Shown here: piece by piece, positions 23,252 to 35,943 of the stretch
Numbering within the stretch: position 1 is the stretch's first letter
Layout of the letters: each line of letters opens with the position of its first letter
Assembly (NCBI GenBank): GCA_028571685.1
Contig: CM053152.1
Coordinates: 20,282,001 to 20,346,000, forward strand
Direction: 5' to 3'
DNA: 64,000 nt
Source: Heterohyrax brucei
Lineage: Eukaryota > Chordata > Mammalia > Hyracoidea > Procaviidae
Notes under the pieces: generated by a model
Told to the model about the DNA's origin: nothing
The model's input: the letters and a program-made list of their open reading frames with translations, nothing else
The model's database searches: none
Made by a program: the position numbers and the translations under genes

Positions 23252-23628
23252 GCAGAAAAAAATTATAATTCACAAACAAAAGCAAACAGACATAGTGGTC
23301 TGACAGATATGGAAGAAACACCAAGAATGTGCCCCATGGACACCCTTTTAACAGTACTGAAGTTACTCCTCTGAGGTTCACTTTTCAGCCAGAGATTAGG
23401 CAGGCATGAAACAAAACAAGACTAGATGGGCACACCAGCCCGGGGACAAGGACAAAAATCAAGGTGACAGGAAAGCTAGCAGAGGGGAATCCAGGGTTCA
23501 CAAGTGGAGAGTGTTGGTGTGACACTGGCTTGGCAGCCAGTGTCACAAAACAATATGTTTAATAAGTAATGAGTTTGCTCTATAAACCTTCATCTAAAGT
23601 GCAAAGGAAAAGGAGAGAAAGGGAGGAA
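23252..23628 (+). mobile_element. L1 3'UTR insertion in RTE D
   Basis: About 375 bp of an L1 3'UTR of the type I associate with afrotherian L1 ('tagtggtctgacagatatgg', 'cagccagagattaggcaggc', 'gggcacaccagcccggggac', 'taaaccttcatctaaagtgc') ending in an A/G-rich tail. RTE sequence breaks after 'aagatctgttctg' and resumes at 'ctatcctgaagtacag'. The shared CTRTYCTG at both joints is a likely short target-site duplication. Confidence 0.7.
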
Positions 23629-23950
23629 AACTATCCTGAAGTACAGCATTGTCAGTGATGAGATAATATCCATACACATACTCAAATTTATGGTCCAATA
23701 ACTAAGGCCCAAGATGAGGAAATTAAAAATTTTCACCAACTTCTGTGGTCTGAAATTGGTTGAACTTGCAATTAAAGTGCTTTGATAATTATTGACAATT
23801 AGATTTCTAAAGTTGGAAACAAGGAAAGATCAGTAGTTGGAAAATATGGCCTTGGTGATAGAAATGATGCTGAAGATTGCCTGATAGAATTTGCAAGGCC
23901 AGTGACTGCTTCATTGTAAATACCTCTTTCAGCAATGTAAACTGCCGTAT

Positions 23951-25584
23951 CAATTTTTTCAATTGTTCTTCTATTGTCTAATTCATTTAGTTTTGCTCTA
24001 ATCTTTATTACCTGTTTTCTTTCTGGTACCTAAAGGGCTCCTCTGTTGCTCTCTTTCTACTTGTTCAAGTTGTAGGCTTAATTCTTTGGTTTGGGTTCTT
24101 TCTTCCTTCCAGATGTGTTCATTTATAGAGATAAATTGACCTCTGAGCACTGCTTTGGCTGTATCCCATAAGTTCTGATAGGAAGTGTTTTCATTCTCAT
24201 TTGAATCCATAAACTTCTTTATTTCATTCTTGATTTCTTCTGTAACCCATGGCTTTTTGAGCAAGGTGTTGTTCAGTTTCCATGAGTTCCAATTTGTTCT
24301 TATGCTTTTTCCACTATTGATTTAGACTTTTATGCCTTTATGGTCTGAGAAGATGCTTTGCAGTAATTCAGTGGTTTGAATTTTGTTGGCATATGCTTTA
24401 TGTCCTAACACATGGTCTATTCGGGAAAGTATTCCATGGGCACTGGAGAAGAAGGTGTAGTTTATCTGTTGATGGATAAAAAGCTCTGCGTATGTAGATG
24501 AGGTCTAATTGGTTAATTGTGGCAGTAAGATCTGTGTCTTTACTGAGCTTTTTTTCTAGAAGATCTGTCCAATACTGAAAGTGGAGTGTTGAAGTCTCCC
24601 ACTATTATTGTGGAGTGATCTGTCTCATTTTTGAATGTAGTCAGTATTTGTTTGATGTATTTAGATACTTTAGTATTGGGTACATAAGTATTTAATATTG
24701 TTATGTCCTGCTTGTGTATTGAACCTTTTAACAACAAATAGTGACCATCTTTGTCCACGACGGTTGATTTTACATTAAAATCTGTTTTATCTGAGATTAG
24801 TACTGCCACACCTGCTCTTCTTTCTATGTTGTTAGCTTGGTATGTATTATTTCATCCTTTAATTTTCAGTTTATTCGTATCTTTAAGTCTGAAGTGAGTT
24901 TCTTGTAAGCAACATATAGATGGGCCATGTCTTTTGATCCAAGAAGTCACTTGTTGTCTCTTTATTGGAGCATTCAGTCCATTTACATTCAGTGTGAGTA
25001 CTGATAGGTATGTGTTTAGTGCTGCCATTTTGATGTATTTGTGTTGGTGTTTTTTCTGTTGCTCTTAATGTTCTGTTCTGGGTCATTCTTCTTTATGGGT
25101 TGATTTTTCATTCTTTTGAGTGTTGGTTTTGTGTTTGTTGAGACTCCTGTGTTACGTTTCTTGTTTTGATATATTGTATCTTTATTGTGCTTTGTGGGTA
25201 CCCCCATGGTCCCACTTAATAATCTAAGTTTAAACCCAGTTTTAACTTCTACATAACTTATTAACTTCTTCTCCATCTGGAAGGGGCATAACTGCTGTAG
25301 TATATCCCTCTTTTTAATGTGATAGGATTGCAGCACTTGCCTTGGCTTATCATAGTTTTCATGATATGATTACTGGATCCCTTCTTTTAATACTGTGCCT
25401 TTGATTGAGTTTTGTGTCTTCCCTAACTGAGTAGTTTTCTGGATGTTGTGTCCTGCATTGTCTGCTTAAGTATAGACTTAATGGTTTTGTTTTTCTAAGC
25501 TGAGAGCTTATCTTTTAGTGTTTCTTATAGCTTTGGCTTGGTTTTTACAAAGTTTCTGTTTATCCGTGAATGTCTTAATTTCTC
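23951..25584 (-). mobile_element. L1 lacking its 3' half, inserted in RTE D
   Basis: Antisense L1. Read on the minus strand it begins at 25584 in the last codons of ORF1 ('aagacattcacggataaaca'), crosses the ORF1-ORF2 spacer, and enters ORF2. Surviving frames include the endonuclease part at 24540-24809 (ISDKTDFNVKSTVVDKDGHY, STIIVGDFNTPLS) and 23998-24264 ([18 protein letters not shown]). It stops in mid ORF2 with no RT domain, 3'UTR or poly(A). It is flanked by AGCAATGTAAACT (23931-23943) and AACAATGTAAACT (25585-25597). Confidence 0.8.
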
Positions 25585-26770
25585 AACAATGTAAACTTAT
25601 GGAACTTACCAGATGGAATGAAATCAACTACTCTGTGGAAAGATACAATTGAAAAAGTTCACTGTCATCAGTCAGAATAAGGCCAGGGACCACCTGCAGA
25701 ACAGAGAATCAGTTGCTCATGTGCAAGTTCAGATTGAAGCTGGAGAAAATTACAGCAAATTCATGAGAATCAAAGTACAACCTTGAAACTTTCCCACCTG
25801 AATTTAGAGACCATCTCAAGAATAAATTTGAGGCATTGAACACTAATGACCAAAGACCAGACAAGTTGTAGAATGACATCATACATGAAGAAAACCAGAG
25901 GTCATTTAAAAGGCAGGAAAGAAAGAAAAAGCCAAAATGAATGCTGTGACTCTGAACATTGCTCTTGAACATGGGTAGCTACAGCAAACTGAAGAAATGA
26001 TAAAGAGCTGAATAGAAGATTTCAAAGGGCAGCTGGAGAAGACAAAGTGTTACAATGATGTGGAGACAGAAAACAAAAAGAGAACACACTTGGCGTTTCT
26101 CAAGTGGAAAGAAGTGAAGAAAAAATTAAGGCCCCAAGTTGCAATATTGAAGGATACTATACAGAAAGTATTAAGCAATGCAGGAAGCATCACAAGACCA
26201 TATGTAGAGTCACTGTAGCAAAAAGAATTGGTCAGTGCTCACCCATTTCAGGAAGGAGCAAATGATCAAGAACTGATGGTGTACTGAAGGCCTTGGCAAA
26301 AAGAAAGGCTCCAGGAATTGGGGGAATACTGGTTGAGATGGTTTCAGTGAACAGATGTAGCACTGGACAACAGTTACCTGGCCAACTGACTGGAAGAGAT
26401 CCATATTTGTGCCCATTCCAAAGAAAGGTGATCCACTAGAATATAGAAATTACTGAACAATATCAATGATAGCATATGCAAATAAAATTTTGCTGAAGAT
26501 TACTCAGAAGTAGTTGCAGCAGTATATCAACAGGGAACTTCCCAAAATTTAGGCAGGTTTCAGAAGACAATGTGGAATAAGAGATATTGTTGCTGATGTT
26601 AAATGGATCATGTCTGAAAGTAGAGATACCAGAAAGATGTTTATCTGTTACTGACTATACAAAGACATTCAACTGTGAGGATCATAATTTACAGCATTGT
26701 GGTGAACACTTAAATATGCTTAGTAGGAACCTGTATATAGACCAAGAGGCAGTTGTTTGAACAGAATAGC

Positions 26771-26932
26771 CAAAAATGAGATCCACTGCCATCGAGTTGG
26801 GTCCTACTCATAGTGACCCTGAAGGTCAGAGTAGAACTGCCCTGAAGAGTTTCCAGGGAGCACCTGGCAGATTTTGAACTGCCAACCTTTTAGTTAGCAG
26901 ATGTAACACTTAACGCACTGCACCACCAGGGT
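26771..26932 (-). mobile_element. AfroSINE copy 11, in RTE D
   Basis: Reverse SINE, 'agatccactgccatcgagtt' at its tail side to 'gcactgcaccaccagggta' at its head side. First of two same-strand SINEs in tandem within the RT region of RTE D. Confidence 0.88.
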
Positions 26933-26939
26933 AGAGGGA

Positions 26940-27108
26940 GTAAAAACCAAACCAAACCCACTGCCGTTGAGTTGATTCCAACTCATAGAGACCCTGTAGA
27001 CAGAGTAGAGCTGCCCTGTAGAGTTTCCACGGGGCTCCTGGTGGGTTTGGACTGCTGACCTTTTGGTTAGCAGATACAGCACTTGACCACTATGCAACAA
27101 GGGTTCCC
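26940..27108 (-). mobile_element. AfroSINE copy 12, in RTE D
   Basis: Second reverse SINE, only a few bases after copy 11, with the AC-rich tail 'aaaaaccaaaccaaaccca' intact and head complement 'tatgcaacaagggttcccg'. The pair may reflect two insertions into the same A-rich site. Confidence 0.88.
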
Positions 27109-28009
27109 GAATGGGGGGATACTAGGTATTTAAAGTCAAGAGAGGTGTCCATCAGGGTTATATCCTTTCACCAGGAGTAAACAGAGAAGCGGGGCTATAT
27201 GTAGAAGAATAAGGCGTCAGGATTGGAGGAAAACTCATTAACAACCTGCGATATGTAAATGATACATTTGCTTAAAGTTGAAGAGGATTTGAAGTATTTA
27301 CTGATGCAGATCAATAATGACCACCTTTGATATGAATTACACCTTAGCATAAAGAAGACAGAAGTCCTCACAACTGGATGAGTAAGTGACATCATGATAA
27401 ACAGAAAGAATGACTGATTTGGCTTGGATGCACAGTCCATACCCATGGAAGCAGCAGTCAAGAAATTCAAAGACTCATTGCATTGGTAAAATATGGTTTA
27501 AAAGTCCTTTTGCAAGTGTTGAAAAGTGAAGATGTCACTTTAAGCACTCAGATATGTCTGATCCAAGCCATGGTGTTTTCATTTGCCTCATATACATGAG
27601 AAAGCTGAACAGTGGATAAGTTAAGACTGAAGAAGAATTGATGCCTTTCAATTATGGTTTTGCCAAAGAATATTGAATATACCATGGGTTAGTTAAAGAA
27701 TGAACAAATCTGTTTTGGTAGAAGTATAGCCAGAGTGCTCTTTAGAAGCAAGAGTGGTAAAACTTCAGTTCATATACTGTGGATATGTTATCAAGACAGA
27801 CTGATCTCTGGATAAGGACATCGTGCTTGGTAAAGTACAGGGTCAGGGAGAAAGAAAAAAAACCTCAATGAGATGAATTGACACTGTGGCTGCAGTAATG
27901 AGCTTAACATAGCAGTGATTGTATGATGCAGGACTAGGCAATCTTCTGTTTCAGGTCACTGTGAGTTGTAACTGACAGGACAGCACCTAACAACACTTGT
28001 TCATAGCGT

Positions 28010-28165
28010 ATATGACTTTGAGCAGATTTCTTCACTTTTGCTTGCTTCTTAATTAGAAAGGCATAGGATAAGAATAGTATCTAGAATTATTGTGACATTA
28101 AATTATTTTTCAGTCACTGGTACATAGTACGTGCTCAGGAACTGCTATTATTTCTAATCATGGAC
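28010..28165 (+). mobile_element. MIR-type SINE
   Basis: MIR body and 3' part: 'cagatttcttcacttttgct', 'ttagaaaggcataggataag', 'aatagtatctagaattattg', 'ggtacatagtacgtgctcag'. Order and wording fit the MIR core followed by the 3' end. Diverged. Confidence 0.65.
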
Positions 28166-29099
28166 AATTTCACATTTGCTTTCTTTAATGATTTAAGTCA
28201 TGGATTTATGTAAATATTTTTTAATGGAGAATATATACTTTCTCAACATGTCTGCATTGACTTTTTCTTATGGGTCTCAAGAGGTAAAGTTAAAGCAAAT
28301 TGTCAAAATTACTCAGAGGATGGAGATACCATGCTTGCTGCAGAATACTTTAACTTTGAAAACTGGAAACAATTTACTAACATGGTGTGCATACACGTCT
28401 GTGAGAAAAGCTATAGAATTAATCCTAAGGGTTTCTTGTAAATGTATGTTATTTTTAATTTGCAGATTGTTAATTTGTTTTATTATCTGCCAGACTTGAG
28501 GACACTTGGCATCTGCCAATAAAATGTAGCCAATGTTCAAATTTTTGGAGACATTGCTCTTTTTAATAGTTGTGTAGTAGTTACAGTACGATGAGAGAAT
28601 TTTCTTAACTCAAGTATTTCTTTGACTTGGGACAAGAGATTAGTTTTGGATCTTAATTGTCTGATACTTCATTCTAACCTGTGGAATACCACTGTAACCT
28701 GGGAACTTGGTTTGAGAACTGTTGTTTTATGGGTTTATATTTGTGATATAATTTCTTATTGTGATTTGAATTTACAATTTTCACCTTATAATTATGACAA
28801 CTTTAGTTTTGGCTGGCTTGAGGCTATGTGGCTAGGTGCATGTAAGTTCATAACTATTATTTTTTAAATGCCCTCTTTTGTCCTTTTATGTACTGTTTGC
28901 CCTAAATTCGTTTTATATTAACACTGTTACACTAGCTATCTTTTCTTTTCATGGTATGCATGTTTCCATTTCTTTAATTTAAACCTAGCTATGTCATTTT
29001 GTTTTAGGGGTGTTTATGGTGAACAATATATAGCCATCATTCTAAATCTCTTTTGAAAGTTTTAATTAATATGTTTTGTCTGTTTACATTTATTGTAAG
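28166..29099. other. Unassigned AT-rich DNA
   Basis: Open frames at 28200-28499, 28313-28540 and 28622-28867 lack recognisable domains. No gene called. Nothing clearly repetitive. Confidence 0.5.
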
Positions 29100-29296
29100 G
29101 AGCAATGGCGGCAGTTAGTTAAGTGATCAGCTGCAACGCAAAAGGTCAGTGATTTGGGTCACCTAGCTGCTCTGTGGGAGACAGTGACCTTGCTCTCTGC
29201 TCCGGTAAATATTACAGCCTAGGAAACCCTAGCGTTGGTACTACTCAGTACTGCAGGGTCACTGTGGATCAGAATCCAAAGCACCATACAGTAACA
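29100..29296 (+). mobile_element. AfroSINE copy 13, long form, diverged
   Basis: Forward SINE: 'agcaatggcggcagttagtt', 'cagctgcaacgcaaaaggtc', then the long-form middle ('ctctgtgggagacagtgacc', 'gctccggtaaatattacagc'), 'cactgtggatcagaatccaa'. More diverged than most copies here. Confidence 0.75.
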
Positions 29297-32100
29297 ATGT
29301 TTACTATGTATCTGATGTATTTGTGTTATCTACAATGTTTTGTCTTGGATTTGCTCACTTTTTTCCTTGCTTTCTTGAAAAAATTACATTTAATGATATC
29401 AAGCCTGTATTCCTTCATAGAAACATCTGTCTGAAATAGAAAAGATGATGCCTCTTGTTGGGAGTTGCACTCTAGTCTGCTGTAGTGTTCACCTGGCTGT
29501 GTATTATATCTCATTCATATACTGAGTTCCATGAAGTTAGGGTTCAGACTCTGTTTCCTTTACTATTGTACCCCCATCACCAGACTTAGTGCCTGACTCG
29601 TAGTTGGTACTCTGTACATAGTTATTGAATGAATGAATAGCAGATCATTAGAATAACCTAGATGGCTTTTGAAAATACTAATACTTGGCCTTTGTGCCCT
29701 GGAGATTTTGAATTGGTGGGTCTTTTTGGAGCCTGAAGATACATACTCATATTAAGAAATGAATTTTCCCAGTAATCTGAATATTGCCTGCATTTGAAAT
29801 AATTTGGACTGCTGTTTCATGGACTTTTCTACTTTGAAACATGCTTGTGACTCTTTTGATATAGTTCATAATTGAACAGCAAAGGATTGATGACTGGATA
29901 AGTTAAACTGGGGTAGGGCTATGGTTTTCTTAAAGTTGGGAAGAATACCACAATAATAGGTTGAGGTTGTTTTTTGTTTTTTAATGTTAAGTTGGAGGAT
30001 AGTTGCTCCTTGCCTTTTGCATAACATCAAAGAGTAAAAGTTTTCCTTTTTCTTTCAATAATTCTTGAAGACTTCCTACATCTTTTTCACTTGTGTTATC
30101 TACAAGAAACAGTTTTGTTGAATGTGTTTCAACAATACCAATCCCTGAAAGATTACTCAGCAAAAGAGATTCAGTATGGAATGAGTATTTGTATTAGTGG
30201 CCTTAAGCCTTTCTCCTGTTTCTAATAATTCTTTTAGTTCAGATTTTGATGGTTTATAGTATATGAAAATTGACAGACGTACAAAAGACTGAGTTTTAAT
30301 TTGGTAATGGTTGCGTGCACACTTGCATTGTACCCATGATGTTGTTTTATTTGGGTTGAGTTGTCTGTGTAGGTGAGAAATTAATTTGTTTTCAAGGAGC
30401 CAAGTTCATGGTAATGTGAATCTGCTAGTGTTGCAAACAGCTGTTAGTGAAACCTGTGATTGAAAAAGTAGCTTTTCTAGTTGCTTGTTTTCTGTGCTCT
30501 GAACTAAACAGGTAGAATGTTAGTTTCACATAATGAATTTTGATTCAGTAGATATAATTAAGGAAAAATATTAGTAGAGATAATGTTTTCTAATTAAGAT
30601 AGAACAAAAATATTGTGGCTTTTTATTTTTTGTAATTAAAAATTTTTATTGTAATAAAACATGTTAGAAAAAATTACCATTTTAACCATTTTTAAGTGTG
30701 CATGCAACCATTACCAATATCTGTTTCCAAAAAATTCTTCATCACTGCAAACAGAAGCTTGGTACACTTTAAGTAATAACTCCCTATTCTTCCTTCTTCC
30801 CAAACTTCAAGTAACCACTAATAAACTCTTGTTTCTATTCATTTGCCTTTTTTTTTCCACCTTTACTTTTTAAGTTTGTTTACATTAATCTTCTAGTGCT
30901 GTGGCTTTCCTGTTTTCATGGAAATTATACGTTGTACAGTATGGAGCCTCAATTAATGGTTAGCAATCAGGTGACTTAAGCTACTGAGATGGAAGTCACT
31001 TTAGTTCAAAGTACAATAATAATATTTTAAATAGGTAGTTTAAGTACTTTCTGTAGAATCAGCTAGCATAGGATCATTGTTTTAAATGTCGGGATAGTTT
31101 GAGCTGTTCTGATGAAATGAGACAAGCTACCTTTTTTCAGGAATTCCCAATCTCACCTGTGCATTAGTCTCAGTTTCTGTTCTTTTATTACTCTGCCTGG
31201 AAACCAGGAACAATGTTTGTTGTCTATAATTAGTGTTAACAGGTATTTATGGAATACTTGCTATGTGTAAGGGATTGTGCTAGGCACAAGAGATAAACCT
31301 GAATAGAAGCTTCTACCTTTGAGATTACATGGAAGAATCATCCAGAAAATAAGGAAAGTGAAATTTTTCTCCTCAAAAATTGTCTCCTCTTTCTTTGCTG
31401 TACTCTCTTTGTTCTGTATCTTTCCATGTCTACTGTTGTTGTAACACAGGTATTCAGGGCCAGGAATATTGTATCTGTGATTTGGGCAGACTCAGCAATA
31501 GAGGCACAAAGGGTGTAGTCATACCAGCTTTATTGGTGCAGTGGTGGCAGGCAGGTATAGCATTCAGCAGTTGCAACTGCCTTGTGGCACAGTGGCGTTA
31601 TATACAGGCTGAAACAAAGGTGGCTGGCAGCCACGTACATGAGCTTCAAGGCTTGTACCTGGCCAGAAGGCTTGAGGAAAGCAACCTTCCCTGTTGTACC
31701 CCCAACCCTGAATAATAAAAATTATAATATTTTACACTTAATACTTTCACGTAACCTGTCTCCTTTGATGCTGGCAACAAGATGTTGTCTTTCTGCTATA
31801 AAGTGTACCAAAGACAGTTGATTTTTAAAGCATTAAGCAATGTCTTTCAGGCACTGCCCATGTTTGTTGCGCTCTGTTCTTTGGGCCATAAATTGAGTTC
31901 TGACTTTCAAGTTTTGGTCTTTCTGGTAATTATGCTTACTCTTTTTGTTATTTCTGCAGCCTTTTCATAGACTCATCTAGTAGGTGTTATTTATATTCCT
32001 TTCTCCTAGACCTGCACTTCTAGTATGGTAGCCCTTACCCTACATGTGTATTTAAATTTACATTAAATAAAATTAATTTCTTAGTCTTGCTACCCACATT
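29297..32100. mobile_element. Mostly unassigned, with MIR, L2/MIR and antisense L1 pieces
   Basis: A MIR 3' end lies at about 29525-29640 ('ttactattgtacccccatca', 'agttattgaatgaatgaata'). About 30640-30860 resembles an L1 3'UTR in antisense ('ccattaccaatatctgtttc', 'caagtaaccactaataaact'). About 31235-31310 resembles L2/MIR ('atacttgctatgtgtaaggg', 'attgtgctaggcacaagaga'). Bases 31440-31710 are GC-richer and could be an antisense LTR, unproven; the frame there (31380-31715) has no domain. The remainder is AT-rich and unassigned. No host exon recognised. Confidence 0.45.
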
Positions 32101-32252
32101 TCTGGAAACTCTGGTGGCATAGTGGTTAAATACTGTGGCTGATAATTGGAAGGTCAGTAGTTTGAATCCTCTGGGTGTTCAATGGAAACTATGCATCAGT
32201 TCTACCCTGTCGTATAGTGTCACTATGAGTCAGAATTCACTTGACAGCCTTC
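32101..32252 (+). mobile_element. AfroSINE copy 14
   Basis: Forward SINE: 'ggaaactctggtggcatagt', 'ggctgataattggaaggtca', box B-like 'agtttgaatcctctgggtg', 'tagtgtcactatgagtcaga'. Tail eroded. Confidence 0.85.
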
Positions 32253-33129
32253 TGTTCAGCCATATTTCTGGTGCTCAAGAGCCATTTGTGGCTAATAGAT
32301 ACAGAATTGGATGGCACAGATATAGAACATTTTTGTCACCCTAGAATGTTCTGTTGGACAGAGTTACTGATTCATACTAAGACATACTGTTCATTTTTAT
32401 TCATGTTTATTCATTCACATGGACTCTGTTTTATCATATCAGTATTTTCAGCCACAATTTTAAACATACAATGCTGTGGTTCTTAGCCTTTTTCCAGTTC
32501 ATATTTTAAAATGGAAATATCTTCAGTATTTCTTTTGCAGTAATAAAAAACTATTATTTCTCAATATGGTGCTTGGATCTCAGTTTTTAACTTATATGAT
32601 ATCACATCAACCTGTTAATCTTGAGGTTTTTTTCGCCTAGGTTTGTTTGACCACATACGTCAACTATGCAACATTATGACTCCCAGAGGTCCAAGTACTT
32701 TCATAGTCTTTGTATACACTGAGCAACTTTGTGAGAAACAATATAGTCTATCATTTAAATTTAAATTTATGCCCCCTTCTTGACTAAGTCACTTAACTTT
32801 CTTGAATCAATTTCTTAGTCTCCTTATGATTCAGGGAGTTAGAGTATATGGTACTTAACATAGTGCTTAACTTAAAATACAATAAGTACTCAGTAAATTC
32901 GGTAGTTTTTCCGTTGTGGTAATGTTTTTGGAAATGTTTATAGGAACGATAATCCTGATTCAAGTTTGGTAACTGTAGAATGAAGTAGGTTTCAGACCAA
33001 GGTCCATTTTTTTTCCTGGTTTTTTTTATACTTGAGGATACCATGAGTCAGAAGCTAGTTCTGTAAGCCTTCATCTGAATCATAATTTTTTAAAAAAGAA
33101 AAAATCCTATAGAATCTTTTCATATTGGG
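32253..33129. mobile_element. AT-rich DNA with a MIR at about 32765-32905
   Basis: The MIR-like piece runs 'ttgactaagtcacttaactt', 'caatttcttagtctccttat', 'acataagtgcttaactt'-like text and 'caataagtactcagtaaatt'. The rest is unassigned AT-rich DNA with no gene. Confidence 0.5.
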
Positions 33130-34582
33130 ACTCAAGGCTTAAATTTTCTCTTCAGTCTTTCAGGTGGAGAAATACTGATTGTGTTCTTCCATTTTGGTCT
33201 TCTATGTCCAAGTCTTTGCATATGATAACATTTAAATTTTTTTCTTCTCATGCCGCCCTTTGAAATCTTCTGTTTCGCTCTTTTACTTCATTGTTTTGTC
33301 CATTTGCTTTACTGCTGTGTTGAAGTGTAAACTTTCATAGTCTCTTCTGATAACCATTTTAGTCTTTTGTTACCTGTGTTTTTAATAACCTTTTGCTTTG
33401 TTCATGTGTGATGTCCTTGTCATTCCACAATTCATCTGGTCTTTGGTCATTAGTGTTCAGTGTGTCAAATTTGTCTTTTAGATAGTGTCTAAATTCAGGT
33501 GGGATAAACTAAAGGTCATACTTTGGGTCACATTATTAAATTTTCTTCAACCTCAACTTGAACTTTCGTGTAAGCAGCTGATAATCTTTGTCACAGTTTG
33601 TCCTGGCCTTGTTTTGTCTGATGACTTGAGCTGTTCTGTCATTTCTTTCCAAAGATATAGTCATTGTGTTCCACTTGGTAATGTCCATGTGTATGGTTAT
33701 CATTTATATTGCTGAAAAAAGGTATATGCAGTGGGTATGCTGATGTGTTGCAAAATTCTGTCATGTGATCTCTGGTGGTGTTTCTACCAGCAAGGCTGTA
33801 TTTTCCAGCTACATACGTCTACATTCCAATCACCAGTAATAACAATGCATCTTGACTGCACTTTTGATCAGTTTCAGACTCCAGAATTTGGTAAAATTTG
33901 GCATTAGTTGTTGGTGAGTACATTCAATTAATAATTATATCAACTTGTCTTCCTTATTGGCTTGTGGATATTATCCTATCACTGACAATGTTGTACTTCA
34001 GGATAAATCTTGAACAGTTCTTTTTCAGGGTGAATGCAATGCTGTTGTCATTCTCACCATAGTAGATCATATTATTACCTATAGTGGCCAAACCCAGTCT
34101 ATTTCAGTTCACTAATGCCTAGGATGTCTACATTTTAGCATTCCATTTCATTTTTGATGACTTCTGATTTTCCTGAATTCATACTTAGTGCATTCCATGT
34201 TCTGATTATTAATGGATGTTGGCAACTGTTTCTTTTCCTTTTGAGTCATACCACATCAGCAAATGAAAGTCCCGAAAGCTTAACTCCATCCTTACAATTA
34301 TGGTCAGCCTACTTTGAGGTAGCAGCTTTTCTCCAGTCATATGTTTAATGCCTTCCATCTTGAGGGGCTCATCTTCCAGCAATATATTATACAGTAGTCT
34401 GCTGCTATTTGTAATGTTTTCACTGAGAAGTAGACTTCCAGGTCTCTCAGCCTGTCTTAGTTTGGAAGCTACTCTGAAACCTGTATACCATGGGTGACCC
34501 TGCTGTATTTGAAATACAGATGACATAGCTTCTAGCATCCTAGCAATACACAAGCTACCACAGTGTGTCAAATTGAGAGACA
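33130..34582 (-). mobile_element. RTE LINE copy E, 5' half
   Basis: Reverse-oriented RTE whose 5' end is near 34582 ('caattttgacacactgtgg'-like on the minus strand). It contains the 5' leader, the start of the coding region (the 'tgatgtggcatgactcaaaa' complement near 34240), endonuclease and part of the linker. It ends near 33130 where better copies have KELKKKFKP. RT and 3' tail are absent, so the copy is truncated at its 3' side by deletion rather than by ordinary 5' truncation. No intact frame. Confidence 0.8.
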
Positions 34583-34893
34583 TATTGGGTCAATCACCTT
34601 AATCATTTCTGATTAAAAATGAGTCCATGGGTAAAATAGAGATAAATTATGACTTATTCGTATCACCAATTTGTGATAAATGTAGGTGTAAATTCTGTAT
34701 CAGTGGTACTTGCTTTAATGTGCCCTGTAGTCTAAACAGGTATGCGTTTTCTAGAAAACTAGGTATAACTACTCCACTTTCTATGACCAAAGGCAGACAT
34801 GTAGCTAAGGGTAACATTGGTGGACAATTTCTTACTATAGTGTGTTTAATTTAAAAAAAAGTGAAGGGTTTTAGACAGAAAAGAATAGGATAA

Positions 34894-35943
34894 GGAGGAA
34901 TGGAGTCAAGATAGTGGACTAAATGCACATCTCCCTAAATCCCTCTGGAAACGAAGACCTGAAATGATAATTAAATGGAGCCTTCTGGACACCTACTGAG
35001 CCCTGGGATGCAGCATAGGGCTGTTAATTTAGACTTCATAACACTGAATGCAAAACCTCCTCTCTTTCACTGGCGAGCAGAGGCTTGCACAGACCAAAAG
35101 TAACTCACCATTTTGATTTTTTTTTCTCCGTCTTGGCTGGTGGGCAGAGCTGGGACTTGACTAGCTGCTGGTCTCGGATGCACCACTGGTGGGACCCGGC
35201 GAGTGTAATTACCAGGTTCTGAGAGCCTGGCTTTGGACTGTATACACCTCGGCTCCCCTGGCCTATCTTTCGGCCTCCACCATGTGGTAGCCGTACAGAC
35301 GCGCTTCAGCAAGAAGCCATCTTGATCAACTGGGAAATGGAGAAGCCCAGGCAGAGGCCCTGGCCAGACTTGGTTCCTAGGCTGGGAGATGGCACTTGCC
35401 AGGGGGACAGGGAGGTGGTGTTTTGCACAGTGTTGCCTGGACTGGGGCCCAGCGGCGGAGGCTGTGGACTCTGGGCACTTTGGCACTCTTGGCCTCTCTC
35501 TCTGCTGGAAGCCTGGTCCCAGCTAGTTGACAACCTTCTGTAGAATGCCTTCTTGTTTTGCTGGGAGGTGCGGTCATCCATACGGAAGCCTCAGCTGGAC
35601 CTAATTCCTGGTCTGGGAGGCAGTGCCTACCCAGAAGAGACTGCTTTTCCAGCAAAAAAGCAGAATTCTACACAGTATTGCCTACAGCTGGGGCCCGACA
35701 GCAGAGGCCAGCAGGCCAGTAGCCTTTCTATATTTTGAGCTAGTTTATAACATCTGGGGTTAGGTATAGAGGTGCTTACTTTGCCAGCTGGGAAGAGAGA
35801 CATATACACCTGAAAATCTGACTGACTTTAGAAGTTGTCAAATACTTTTTACTTCTGCTTGGCTTGGCTCTCATTTTAAGACAGCCTAGAGAAACAACTG
35901 TGGTACATAGTCACAGCATCTCTCCCAGCCTCTGTTGACCCAC
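34894..35943 (+). promoter_or_regulatory. L1 5'UTR / internal promoter region
   Basis: The 1.05-kb leader of the L1, distinctly GC- and CpG-richer (35150-35700) than the rest of the window. In the family this region carries the internal Pol II promoter. The overlapping antisense frames at 35067-35655 are by-products of this base composition. Promoter activity is inferred from family knowledge. Confidence 0.6.

Larger units (their letters stand above)
22628..27996 (+). mobile_element. RTE LINE copy D, interrupted by four insertions
   Basis: A near full-length RTE in sense, split into pieces: 22628-23251, 23629-23950, 25585-26770 and 27109-27996. The 5' end begins about 'gcttgtcatacgttggaggc'. 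The endonuclease region (about 23020-23950) and linker (25600-26200) are followed by the RT region (26400-27260) and C-terminus and tail (27300-27996, ending 'cagcacctaacaacactt'). The RT catalytic box reads YVND (27252-27263) where YADD is expected, so the first active-site Asp has become Asn. Many stops and indels; no long frame survives. Non-functional. Confidence 0.85.

Noticed and set aside
35067-35655. Proline-rich overlapping frames on the minus strand
   Set aside because: They lie in the GC-rich L1 5'UTR, where low stop density produces open frames on both strands.
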